From Adiantum capillus-veneris (lineage: Eukaryota > Streptophyta > Polypodiopsida > Polypodiales > Pteridaceae): DNA of 64,000 nt. The notes beneath the pieces are model-generated. The model saw nothing but the letters and a program-made list of their open reading frames with translations. It made no database searches and had not been told where the DNA came from. The stretch spans positions 96,643,382 through 96,707,381 of the forward strand of contig CM043971.1 in assembly GCA_014529385.2 (NCBI GenBank). Reading direction: 5' to 3'. Shown here in pieces: positions 10,726 through 19,754 of this stretch (the stretch's first letter is position 1; each line of letters starts with the position of its first letter). The translations under genes and the position numbers were made by a program.

Positions 10726-11329
10726 GGAGGCCTTCTCTCACTCAAAAACAACACTTCACTCACTTCACCAAGCAATGAAGCTATGACGACATTGCTCACA
10801 ATGAGGAGCTATGGATGGAGCTCTACTCTCTCTCCCTCTCTCTCTCTCTCCCTCTAGTATGCCACATTACTAGACCTAAAACCTAAATAAGGAGTCTTCT
10901 CTCATGCTCCATGGCCACCATCCTCGCCATCATTCTCTAAGGTATTGATGTGTTGCTAGTAGGATCATACCTACTTGCTGGGTTGATTGTTTTTGACAAG
11001 GGATTATGCCATCCTTGGCTTGCTTCTCTATATCCTTGTTATGTATGATCAGATGCCGTTGTATTGTTAAGCTGATGTCTTGTGTATATATATGCTACAT
11101 AAGGTCCCTAAGCTTCGTTTCTATGTGTTTTTGCCATATGTTTTGATGCCATCATAATGCCAGAAGTCTCACTTGCCTATGTGACTATGTGTCAGGTCCC
11201 TAAACCTCTTAATTTAGGGTGGTGCCCCCTTTGTTTTGTTCTTTTCTTGTTTGCATGAGGCGTGGTTTGTGGAGTGTGCACGAGTACAGAGGCCACCCGA
11301 TTGCACTGCTCTTTTTTCCGCTATCATTT

Positions 11330-11345
11330 TGGTGCCCCCACGGAG
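11330..11345 (+). promoter_or_regulatory. Tat primer-binding site
   Basis: TGGTGCCCCCACGGAG starts 3 nt after the LTR end. The TGG start and position fit a tRNA primer site; the tRNA was not identified. The non-autonomous element at 31.9-37.0 kb carries the same first 11 nt after its own CTATCA LTR end. Confidence 0.7.
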
Positions 11346-11398
11346 GAGGGCTACACAGACCTTCAGTCCACAAGCAATGAAGATGTGCAATCTACAAC

Positions 11399-11796
11399 AT
11401 GGACGAATAGCGTGAGGAGTTTGCAAATTGGAGAACAGAAGAGGAGGAGGCTTTAGAGGCCTTAAAAGCTTTCATCGAGGTCTTGTTACCATGTTGCAGT
11501 GTCATTGAAATTCAAGAAGTAAGTTCTTCTACATGCCTTGTTCGTGATCGTCGCCAACGAAGGAGAGTAAGAAGAAGAGCTTGATATACCTCTCCTCTCA
11601 ACCTATGAGTGCTCCAGAAACCTCCAACGCACACGAGCTTGAAATATTCTACATCAACATACACGAAGGTACTGTGACACACATTAAGGGAAGAGAAAGC
11701 ATCACCAGACCTCTCTTTCCTGAGGAGCCGACTAAGAGGAGGAAGATCACCTCTACACCTAAGTGGCCCAAGGCCGCAGCGCGTGCTCAAGCGTAA
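11399..11796 (+). CDS. Tat leader ORFs (two short frames before the 194-codon ORF)
   Basis: Frame one (11399-11584) starts MDE, is stopped by TAG (11408-11410), then stays open as a coiled-coil-like acidic stretch (FANWRTEEEEALEALKAFIE) with a basic tail. Frame two starts at ATG 11605 and runs to 11796, ending in a basic KRRKITSTPKWPKAAAR tail, and overlaps the next ORF in another frame. Tat elements are known to carry extra ORFs upstream of gag; I see no known domain here. They may be pieces of one ancestral leader protein split by frameshifts. Confidence 0.4.
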
Positions 11797-12367
11797 GGTA
11801 ACATTTGGCTTAATCTCATTAATAAGGGATTACATGACCACTACAGGCAAGAAAAAGGCTAGTGAGCAACCAACTTCAACCTCCAACTTGCAACCACGAC
11901 TCTCACCCCTAAATCCTCCTGAAGCAAAGAGGCGAAGGCTTGCCTACAAGATTGCCGCCCGTCTGCGAGTGCTCCCAGTGCACTTTGTGAATCCAGACAC
12001 CACCAATCCCAAGCCAACCTCCTGTCCGCGTAAAGATCACTTTGGATATTGTCCAAAGTGCTTTGGAGACCGGGTGAAAAGCCTCCCTGCCCTACCTTTG
12101 CTGCTAATTTTCAAGAAGTTATCTCAATCTAAGGAAACTATCTTAGTTGATGATGTGCTGCACATTAATGGTGTCACTTTCATTCGTCATGCTGATTATG
12201 GTAATAGCATCCAATTGTTGCTTGCTAAAAGGCTCAGCATTGTACAAAGTGTTGCCATCACGCCTTACGTCTTCACAGATGCATCAGGAAGAGTCGAAGT
12301 GATCCGAGGTGCTGACCTTCTGTGGTTGATCAGGCTCATTGGTCCCAAGGTGGTGCAACTAAGCTAG
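11783..12367 (+). CDS. Tat leader ORF, 194 codons, unknown function
   Basis: The frame opens without an ATG (GTG at 11783; first ATG at about 11834) and overlaps the preceding frame by 14 nt, so a +1 shift may join them. The N-terminal third is basic and Pro/Ser-rich (PEAKRRRLAYKIAARLRV). A middle CPRKDHFGYCPKCF string has three Cys that could bind zinc. The C-terminal half looks folded (ILVDDVLHINGVTFIRHADY, ending GPKVVQLS). No known family was recognised. It lies 16 nt before the next small ORF and 335 nt before gag. Confidence 0.5.
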   Translation: MLKRKVTFGLISLIRDYMTTTGKKKASEQPTSTSNLQPRLSPLNPPEAKRRRLAYKIAARLRVLPVHFVNPDTTNPKPTSCPRKDHFGYCPKCFGDRVKSLPALPLLLIFKKLSQSKETILVDDVLHINGVTFIRHADYGNSIQLLLAKRLSIVQSVAITPYVFTDASGRVEVIRGADLLWLIRLIGPKVVQLS

Positions 12368-12383
12368 GCTCTTGTGTGTAAGT

Positions 12384-12611
12384 ATGGATGCCAATAATGA
12401 GAATGATGATCCCCGCATGTTTCCTTTCCATTTTGTGCGTCATATCCGTGTGAATATTTGTATTGATAGAAAAATCTTTTATCAGCAAAGAATAGCCCTG
12501 TTGTTTGGAGCCGAGAGACTTGGGGAAATCTTGCGCTCTCCTCATCCTGTCATTCTACCCTTACTAGACTATTACCATTCCTTTGATGTGTCGATCTTCA
12601 TCCTATTTTGA
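12384..12611 (+). CDS. 75-codon small protein, family found again in the 23-29 kb element
   Basis: ATG at 12384 (MDANNENDDP). The frame is open to 12374 upstream, but the ATG matches the start of the relative at 24441 (MNNPYDDH). The C-terminal half (IALLFGAERLGEILRSPHPV and ILPLLDYYHSFDVSIFILF) aligns without gaps to two frames in the LTR of the 23-29 kb element. It sits between the leader ORF and gag of the Tat element. Function unknown; short hydrophobic C-terminus but no clear membrane segment. Conservation between two element families argues that it was translated. Confidence 0.65.
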   Translation: MDANNENDDPRMFPFHFVRHIRVNICIDRKIFYQQRIALLFGAERLGEILRSPHPVILPLLDYYHSFDVSIFILF

Positions 12612-12702
12612 GCTAAGTTGTGCTAAAGCTCCAAATTGTAATTACCATACTCTATTTTAAAATAAATTGGAGCTGTTTGTGTAATTGTTTACTCTCTCAC
12701 TT

Positions 12703-15700
12703 ATGGCCTTCCCTAATTTTTATGGTAAGCCTGGGGAGGTTGCTCCAGACTTTTTGGATAATTTGGAAATGGCCTTTTTGGTATCGGGAAGGGATGACGA
12801 AGCTACTAAGTTAAGGGCCTTTCCTTTGGTCTTGAGGGAAGGTGCAAAATTATGGTATCAAACTTTGGCACCTGTAGAAAGAAGAGACTGGGAGTCCTTA
12901 AAGATGGCCTTCATCGAAGAATTTCGCCGCCATGAGCCTCCAGAGGAGATATGGAGACATCTCTTAGAGCTACGCCAAACATCACCCAATGACTATAGAA
13001 GCTATGAAGGAAAGTTTTCCAACCTGTGGGAGAAATGGTGTGCATCACTAGGTGAAGGAGAAAGGGCGCCAGAATGCCTAAAGAAGGACTGTTTCCTGGT
13101 AGGGCTTTACCCCATCCTTCGAGAAAAGGTAAAAGGTAAATTCCCAGATACCTTTGATAAAGCTATGACTTATGCAAGGGAGAAGGATAGGAAGTTAAAA
13201 TTCCAAGCTCAACTACAAGGGGGAATGGAGCCTCCACCGCTAGCTCAACCTACGGCAAGGGTAGTAGCAGGGACAGGAGCAACAGACCAAGAGTCCTCTC
13301 AACAAGAATTACTTCAACAAATCACCAATCAACTAGAGAGCCTGTCCATCAATCTGGTTCAAGGTGTAAGGGCTCCCCAGCCAGGAAATGAACGAAATAG
13401 ACAAGAAGGACAAAGGCAAGCACGTGAGTACATTTGCTACAACTGTGGAGAGGTAGGTCACGGCATGTATTATTGCCCCCATCCACGACGCTATCAAGGA
13501 AATGGTAATCAAAGACGGCCTCCTCGCCAGCAAGTCACTCCTCCTCGAGCTAGGTCACTAAATGGACAAAATGCACATGTGGCTCCACCAATCCAAATAT
13601 TGAGACCCCCTCCTCCACCACCACAAGCACCAGCAGAGATCCCTCCACTACCATCGGGAGGGGAGGATAGGGTTGTCTCTGTCATAAGTCTTGACAATGG
13701 TAAGGATAAAGGGAAAGAAAAAATGGAGGAAGCTGTTGCCATGCCAATAAAGAGAGTTAGGAGACAAAGAACTGATGAAATGGAAGCTTCAGAGCCGGAT
13801 AAAGGGAATGAGGGTTCCTCCCAAGTGATAGGAGACAAGAAAAGGAAGAGTAGGTCAAGGAGGCACATAGGAGTAGAAGACTTTCCACTTGGGGTAGGAT
13901 CCATACCTTATGACCTGGTAGCAGATGTGAGTAAGCAAGGACCAAAGATTTCATGGCAGCAACTCCTCCACCTTTCCCCAAAGATGAGTAGAACCTGGTC
14001 TAAGATGGTCAGCACTAGGAGGGCTAAGGCAAAGTCAGTTAGGTCTATTAGTGCAAGAGGCATGAAGGATATCGTGCCAGTCATTGATGCAGAGATTAAG
14101 AGTCAGCGAGTCTCCAATGTGTACGTAGATGGTGGAGCCGAGATTTGTGTTATGACAGAGAAATTAATGCACAGGTTGGGTTTGGAAGTAAACGAGCAAA
14201 CTTCCTTACAAGCTAAGATGGAAAATAATGTAAGGGTGGCTTGTGTGGGAAAGGTTAATGGAGTGAAGGTTTCAGCTTTTGGTGTGGCAATCTCAAATGA
14301 TGCTTATGTGATCCCAACTAAGGGGGAGGGCTATCCGCTAATCCTTGGAAGACCTTGGCTTATGGCTATGAAAGCTAGGCAAGATTGGGAGACAGGTTCC
14401 CTTGAGTTGCGACCAAATCATAAGGTAGGTGGCAAGCAACAAAAAATTGTGTATGACATGAAGCAGGGTAGACAAAAAGACCTAGAGATGGAGACTTCTA
14501 TGGATGAATGGAGCACAAGCAGCTGCTCTTCATCTGAGGATGAGTCATCTGAGGAGGATGCTAGCTCTTTGGAAGTCATGGGTATAATACTGCGAAACCC
14601 AGAAGGAGAAGGTGGTCAAGACTCTCTAAACAAGGAAGAAGCCACAGGCTTAGAGGAGATGCTAGCTAAGGACCTAGTAGAAGAAGAGAGAGAACCCTAT
14701 TTGCAGGTACTAAAGAAGCATGCTGGCCTCTTTATAATTGATTACGAGCACATTAAAGGAGTGACGGTAACCCAACACCATATCCAATTAAAGGAAGGTG
14801 CCAAACCAATGGTGCAAGGGCTAAGGAGATTAGGGCTAGTGCAACAAGATGCACTCTTAAAAGAAGTAAAAAGATTACTCAAGGTAGGATTTATCTACCC
14901 AGTGGAAGATTCTGAGTGGGTGTCTCCAGTTGTGGTAGCACCAAAGAAAAATGGGAAGTGGAGGGTATGTGTGGATTACAAGCCTCTAAACGCAGCCACA
15001 AAAAGGGACCATTTTCCTTTGCCTTTTCAAGATGAAATACTAAATGAAGTGGCTGGTCATGAAAGGTACACAGTGTGTGATGGGTACTCAGGCTACTTCC
15101 AAATCAGAATTGCAGATGAAGACCAAAGAAAGACTACCTTCATAACACCTTGGGGGTGTTTTGCTTATAGAGTTATGCCTTTTGGTTTAACTAATGCCCC
15201 AGCTACTTTCCAGGGGTTTATGAACTTGGTGTTTCAACCTTACTTTGGTAAGTCCATACGAGTCTTCATTGATGATTTTTGCATTTACAGCTCTAGGGAA
15301 GTACATATGTCCAAGGTTGATGAAGGTTTCACCCGTCTGGCCCAATTGGGTGGGCAATTAAATAAAGACAAGTGCCACATAGGTGAGAGCAAGGTCACTC
15401 TACTAGGCCATGTTGTGTCTCAAGATGGTATTGAGGCTGACCCTGAAAAGGTAAAGACATTGTTAGCTTTACCTACTCCTTCAAACGTGAATCAACTAGT
15501 CTCCTTCATTCAAAAGGTTCGCTACATGGGACGATTCATACATCTCCTTTCTCAAGCAATCTATCCTTTGCAGCAGCTCACTAAACACACTACATTGACA
15601 TGGAGTGAGGAGGGTGAAAGGTGCTTTCAAGAAGTTAAAACCATTTTGAGCTCATTGCCTGTCGTCCTACAACCCACATGGGGTGAATTATTCTATGTAA

Positions 15701-17898
15701 ATCCTAGTGTAGGTCCAGAAGCTCTAGGAGCTGTCTTGATGCAAAAAGACCCAAAGACATCTCTCATGAGACCAGTCTACTTTTCTAGTAGAGTGATGAA
15801 AGCTGCTGAAAAGGGTTTCAGGGCAACTGAGCAATTGGTGCTAGCTCTTAAGTTTGCAGTGGAGAAGTTTCGGGCTTACTTACTTCCGAGACAATTTGTG
15901 GTGATCACAACTGAGGAGGTTTTTCCATATGCCCTACAACACATGGAATTGTCTCAAAGAATAGCAAAGTGGGTGGTGCAGCTTCAAGGGTTTGACTACA
16001 CACTACAAGTAGAGGATTCCACCCGTGCTTGTTTGGCAGATGTCCTCACACAAAGGTGTTATGAGAAGGCCAAGAAAGAGGCACCTAGTAAGGTACCGCC
16101 TATCCCGGAGCCTGAAGTTCTACTGGGAGCACACAGTCTGTATTTTGATGGGGCTTACAAGAGGACCAAAGACAAGGCATCAGCAGGCATAGTAATATTA
16201 GGTCCAGAGAAGGAGAAGATCTTTGCAAAAGGGTTTCATCTAAAAGAGGTTCATTCTAACAATGAAGCAGAGTACCATGCCCTTGTTTTAGGGTTGCAAT
16301 GTTGTCTTTCTCAGGGCATCACAAAGCTAAATGTTTTTGGTGACTCCATGTTGATTGTTAAGCAAATGGTTGGTGTATGGGCCTGTAAAAATGACAAATT
16401 GTCTGTTAAGATGAGGGAAGCAAAGACCTTGTTGAAGGGTTTTAAAGAAGTTCGAGTGCACTTTGTACCTAGAGATCAAAATCGAGAAGCAGATGCCATA
16501 GCAGGTGAAGAACTACAAACTCTCATAGTAGGTGCTATCCTTGTGAAAAGTCCTTTATACCAGGGAAAGGAGGAGCTGCATGATTTACTTTACTTTCTTG
16601 AGCATTGTGAAGCACCCTCTGGTATGAGTAAAAGTGAACGTAGGTGGTTGGCAAAAAAGGCTACCAGCTATAGTTTAGTGAATGAGGACTTGTATTGTAG
16701 AGGGAAAGATGTTGTCTTAAGGAGAGTTCCTGCATCCCAAGAGATAAAGGATATTTTGTTTAGTTGTCATGAAGGTGTGTGTGGTGGCCACTTTGCACAA
16801 GAGATTACTAGCAGAAAGATTTTACAAGCAGGGTTCACGTGGCCAAGCCTCCATCGAGATGTACAACATTGGTGCCGCACATGTGAGGTTTGCCAAAAAG
16901 CTAGACCAAGGCGTCTTACCCATGAAAATCAGCATCCAATCAAAACCTATGGGCCATTTGAAAAATGGGGGATAGATGCAATAGGGCCACTACCTTGCAC
17001 TCAATCAGGGAAGGAATACATCATTATGGGGGTGGAGTACATGACCAGATGGGCAGAAGCTCATCCCACTAAGCGCATCACAGCCAAGGACGTGAGTGAT
17101 TTCATTTTTGAATGCATTTGTTGCCGTTTTGGCACACCTTTGGAGATTCTCTCGGATAGGGGACCGGGATTTCGAGCTGATTTAGTCGGGCAATTGATGA
17201 GCAAGTTAAAAATCAAGCGCAGGCACTCTACACCATACTACCCTCACTGCAATGGTCTTGTGGAAAAGGTAAATGGTCTTATATGTAAAATCATCACTAA
17301 GCAAGTGCATTTACATCCTAAGGCATGGGACAAACACCTAGATGCAGCACTTTGGGCCTACAGAACATCCTTTAAAACATCCTTGGGGTATACACCTTTT
17401 CACTTGGTTTACGGGCAAGAGGCACTATTGCCTATAGAAGTGGAGCTAGCGAGCCTCCGAGTTCTAAAAGCACATCAAGAGGATAGTCAAGAGAAGCAGG
17501 TGGAAGGAAGAATCATCGATTTGGAGAGGTTAGGGCTAGATCGAGAGTCAGCAGTGAAGTACTATGCAACCCAGGTAGAAAAGAAACGAAAGAAGTTCAA
17601 TCGCAACCTTGTCAAGAAAGGTATCAAGGAAGGTTCTTTAGTGCTCAGATACGACAATCGCTTTGATTGCAGGAAGGATGATAAGTTCTTGCTTAAGTGG
17701 GAAGGCCCTTTTGTAGTGATACAGAGGTTCTCAAATGGTAGTTACCAACTAGGTGACCTAGATGGTAAGGTACATCAGACCCCGGTAAATGGTTGGCGAT
17801 TGAAGGCCTACCAATATCGTCTTTCACAGCCATATGCTGGTGAAATCAATGCTAAGGATGGTTCAGAGGAGAGCTCATCATATTCGAGCTCCAACTAA
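12703..17898 (+). CDS. Tat gag-pol polyprotein, intact, dual RNase H
   Basis: ATG 12703 (MAFPNFYGKPGE) is chosen over the upstream TTG frame opening; length 1731 codons with no break. Rough residue positions: gag capsid 1-180 (DYRSYEGKFSNLW), CCHC knuckle at 245 (CYNCGEVGHGMYYC), protease at 475 (VDGGAEICVM; the family's D-S/T-G reads D-G-G), reverse transcriptase at 690-900 with catalytic FIDDF near 855, first RNase H at 990-1110, archaeal-type RNase H at 1143-1280 (LYFDGAYKR, NNEAEYHAL, FGDSMLIV), integrase zinc finger 1355-1400. The integrase triad is present: Asp in GIDAIGPLP (1422), Asp in SDRGPGF (1483), Glu in GLVEKVNG (1519). No chromodomain. Gag and pol share one frame, so no frameshift signal is needed. 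The D-G-G protease site deserves checking. Confidence 0.95.
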   Translation: MAFPNFYGKPGEVAPDFLDNLEMAFLVSGRDDEATKLRAFPLVLREGAKLWYQTLAPVERRDWESLKMAFIEEFRRHEPPEEIWRHLLELRQTSPNDYRSYEGKFSNLWEKWCASLGEGERAPECLKKDCFLVGLYPILREKVKGKFPDTFDKAMTYAREKDRKLKFQAQLQGGMEPPPLAQPTARVVAGTGATDQESSQQELLQQITNQLESLSINLVQGVRAPQPGNERNRQEGQRQAREYICYNCGEVGHGMYYCPHPRRYQGNGNQRRPPRQQVTPPRARSLNGQNAHVAPPIQILRPPPPPPQAPAEIPPLPSGGEDRVVSVISLDNGKDKGKEKMEEAVAMPIKRVRRQRTDEMEASEPDKGNEGSSQVIGDKKRKSRSRRHIGVEDFPLGVGSIPYDLVADVSKQGPKISWQQLLHLSPKMSRTWSKMVSTRRAKAKSVRSISARGMKDIVPVIDAEIKSQRVSNVYVDGGAEICVMTEKLMHRLGLEVNEQTSLQAKMENNVRVACVGKVNGVKVSAFGVAISNDAYVIPTKGEGYPLILGRPWLMAMKARQDWETGSLELRPNHKVGGKQQKIVYDMKQGRQKDLEMETSMDEWSTSSCSSSEDESSEEDASSLEVMGIILRNPEGEGGQDSLNKEEATGLEEMLAKDLVEEEREPYLQVLKKHAGLFIIDYEHIKGVTVTQHHIQLKEGAKPMVQGLRRLGLVQQDALLKEVKRLLKVGFIYPVEDSEWVSPVVVAPKKNGKWRVCVDYKPLNAATKRDHFPLPFQDEILNEVAGHERYTVCDGYSGYFQIRIADEDQRKTTFITPWGCFAYRVMPFGLTNAPATFQGFMNLVFQPYFGKSIRVFIDDFCIYSSREVHMSKVDEGFTRLAQLGGQLNKDKCHIGESKVTLLGHVVSQDGIEADPEKVKTLLALPTPSNVNQLVSFIQKVRYMGRFIHLLSQAIYPLQQLTKHTTLTWSEEGERCFQEVKTILSSLPVVLQPTWGELFYVNPSVGPEALGAVLMQKDPKTSLMRPVYFSSRVMKAAEKGFRATEQLVLALKFAVEKFRAYLLPRQFVVITTEEVFPYALQHMELSQRIAKWVVQLQGFDYTLQVEDSTRACLADVLTQRCYEKAKKEAPSKVPPIPEPEVLLGAHSLYFDGAYKRTKDKASAGIVILGPEKEKIFAKGFHLKEVHSNNEAEYHALVLGLQCCLSQGITKLNVFGDSMLIVKQMVGVWACKNDKLSVKMREAKTLLKGFKEVRVHFVPRDQNREADAIAGEELQTLIVGAILVKSPLYQGKEELHDLLYFLEHCEAPSGMSKSERRWLAKKATSYSLVNEDLYCRGKDVVLRRVPASQEIKDILFSCHEGVCGGHFAQEITSRKILQAGFTWPSLHRDVQHWCRTCEVCQKARPRRLTHENQHPIKTYGPFEKWGIDAIGPLPCTQSGKEYIIMGVEYMTRWAEAHPTKRITAKDVSDFIFECICCRFGTPLEILSDRGPGFRADLVGQLMSKLKIKRRHSTPYYPHCNGLVEKVNGLICKIITKQVHLHPKAWDKHLDAALWAYRTSFKTSLGYTPFHLVYGQEALLPIEVELASLRVLKAHQEDSQEKQVEGRIIDLERLGLDRESAVKYYATQVEKKRKKFNRNLVKKGIKEGSLVLRYDNRFDCRKDDKFLLKWEGPFVVIQRFSNGSYQLGDLDGKVHQTPVNGWRLKAYQYRLSQPYAGEINAKDGSEESSSYSSSN

Positions 17899-18205
17899 GG
17901 TAACAATCATGTACATAGTCGTTTCAAAAAAAAAAAAAAGGAAAAAAAGAGAAGAAAAAAAGAAAAAAAGAGAATGCTACCAGTGAAAGCGGATATTGAC
18001 AATGGATGGGGTATGGCTTTCAAGGGTCTAGGAGACCAGTTGTTAGTCATGGATGGATACAATTATTCATCAGAAAGGACGAAACAGTGTGCATCAGCCA
18101 AGAAAGCAGTAACATGGCAAATTCAATTGGTACCAGGTGGGTAAGTATTCAAGAGAACCCTATTGTAGCACAACCTACAGCTAGAGGCATCAAATACCTC
18201 TAGCT
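17899..18205 (+). other. Tat 3' untranslated region with A-rich tract
   Basis: About 300 bp between the pol stop and the polypurine tract. It contains an A/GA-rich run (17926-17972) and a short open stretch (18006-18203) with no recognisable protein. Nothing else is seen. Confidence 0.6.
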
Positions 18206-18222
18206 TAAGAGGGAGGGCTATA
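18206..18222 (+). promoter_or_regulatory. Tat polypurine tract
   Basis: TTAAGAGGGAGGGCTATA lies directly before the 3' LTR start TGATGCAT. It is the expected primer for plus-strand synthesis. Confidence 0.8.
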
Positions 18223-19749
18223 TGATGCATAGTTTTTAGGACCCCTTCTGAAGATGCAATAAAGGCACAGTCAGTTGTTGGGGAGATGAGGATACTCTAG
18301 TCCAAGGGATCTCGGAAGAGAAGAAAAATCTACTTCACAAGCACCAAAGAGTAAAAAGTTCCATGGACAGAAGATACGTGGGAACGAGCTCTTATGCATG
18401 CCTACAACCTATATCTTACAGAATAGCCCATTCTAGGTGTGAATTTCTAGTGAAATTTACACGAGGATGTTCGTGTGGACTCACAGCACAGCATACTCCG
18501 TTTTCACTTTTTTACCGACAGTAAATATTTTTTACCATAGTAAATATTTTTCACCTACATGGTAAATACAAATCACTTTTTACCTACAGTAACTTTTTTA
18601 CCCATGGTAAATATTTTTTACTGCACCATAAGTATTGGTAGGTAACAGTTCACTGTTACTAGAAGCAGTGATTGGGCATCAACAATGCAGTTACAGGAGG
18701 AGAAAAGGGGAAAATCTTATGGTAAAGGTGAGTCAACAGGGATAAAGACTTTTGAGTTGAAAAGAGACATGCTGATTTTTTCAAAGAACACATGTCAAAA
18801 GAAGCCATGGTTGAGGATTTTTTTGAGAATTTGATATTCAGGAGGACCCAGCTGCCACACCCCCCCCCCCCCCCCCCCCCGCAGGTCCCCCCTAACATGT
18901 GCAGAACCTCCAGTTTCAACAGCCACCTTACCTGCTCTTAAATGTTAGTCAAGGCCTTATCCCCATGTGTCACAATCAAAAAAATCAGCATTTATCCTCC
19001 CCTCTCACATCACTCTAGAGAATATCTTGATGGTGACATATCAGGTGACCTCAATCTGTTGACCACCCTAAGCAAAAAGTAACCCTAATCAGCGGATTTA
19101 AGCATGTTTATCCCTAATCCTAAACCCTCTCAGAAACCTATATAAGGAGGCCTTCTCTCACTCAAAAACAACACTTCACTCACTTCACCAAGCAATGAAG
19201 CTATGACGACATTGCTCACAACGAGGAGCTATGGATGGAGCTCTACTCTCTCTCCCTCTCTCTCTCTCTCTCCCTCTAGTATGCCACATTACTAGCCCTA
19301 AAACCTAAATAAGGAGTCTTCTCTCATGCTCCATGGCCACCATCCTCGCCATCATTCTCTAAGGTATTGATGTGTTGCTAGTAGGATCATGCCTACTTGC
19401 TGGGTTGATTGTTTTTGACAAGGGATTATGCCATCCTTGGCTTGCTTCTCTATATCCTTGTTATGTATGATCAGATGCCGTTGTATTGTTAAGCTGATGT
19501 CTTGTGTATATATATGCTACATAAGGTCCCTAAGCTTCGTTTCTATGTGTTTTTGCCATATGTTTTGATGCCATCATAATGCCAGAAGTCTCACTTGCCT
19601 ATGTGCACTATGTGTGAGATCCCTAAACCTCTTAATTTAGGGTGGTGCCCCCTTTGTTTTGTTCTTTTCTTGTTTGCATGAGGCGTGGTTTGTGGAGTGT
19701 GCACGAGTACAGAGGCCACCCGATTGCACTGCTCTTTTTCCCGCTATCA
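18223..19749 (+). repeat. Tat element 3' LTR
   Basis: 1527 bp, matching the 5' LTR by eye almost throughout. It has 21 C (18860-18880) against 26, and lacks one 20-bp minisatellite unit. TATA box at 19139-19145. It ends GCTATCA and is followed by the target duplication GGAGT. Confidence 0.95.
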
Positions 19750-19754
19750 GGAGT

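Larger units (their letters stand above)
9780..11326 (+). repeat. Tat element 5' LTR
   Basis: 1547 bp, TG...CA. Contains a minisatellite (10065-10220), a run of 26 C (10436-10461), a TATA box (10719-10725) and CT-rich leader. It differs from the 3' LTR by a few substitutions, one 20-bp minisatellite unit and the C-run length. Confidence 0.95.
9780..19749 (+). mobile_element. complete Tat-lineage Ty3/gypsy retrotransposon
   Basis: Bounded by near-identical LTRs (9780-11326, 18223-19749) that start TGATGCAT and end GCTATCA. It is flanked by a perfect 5-bp target duplication GGAGT (9775-9779 and 19750-19754). A primer-binding site follows the 5' LTR and a polypurine tract precedes the 3' LTR. 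It has one uninterrupted gag-pol and a second, archaeal-type RNase H before integrase, the mark of the Tat clade. Near-identity of the LTRs and intact coding imply recent insertion and possible competence. Confidence 0.95.

Noticed and set aside
13333-13981. Antisense ORFs within the Tat gag-pol
   Set aside because: They lie opposite the clearly coding strand and carry no recognisable domain; codon-bias shadows.
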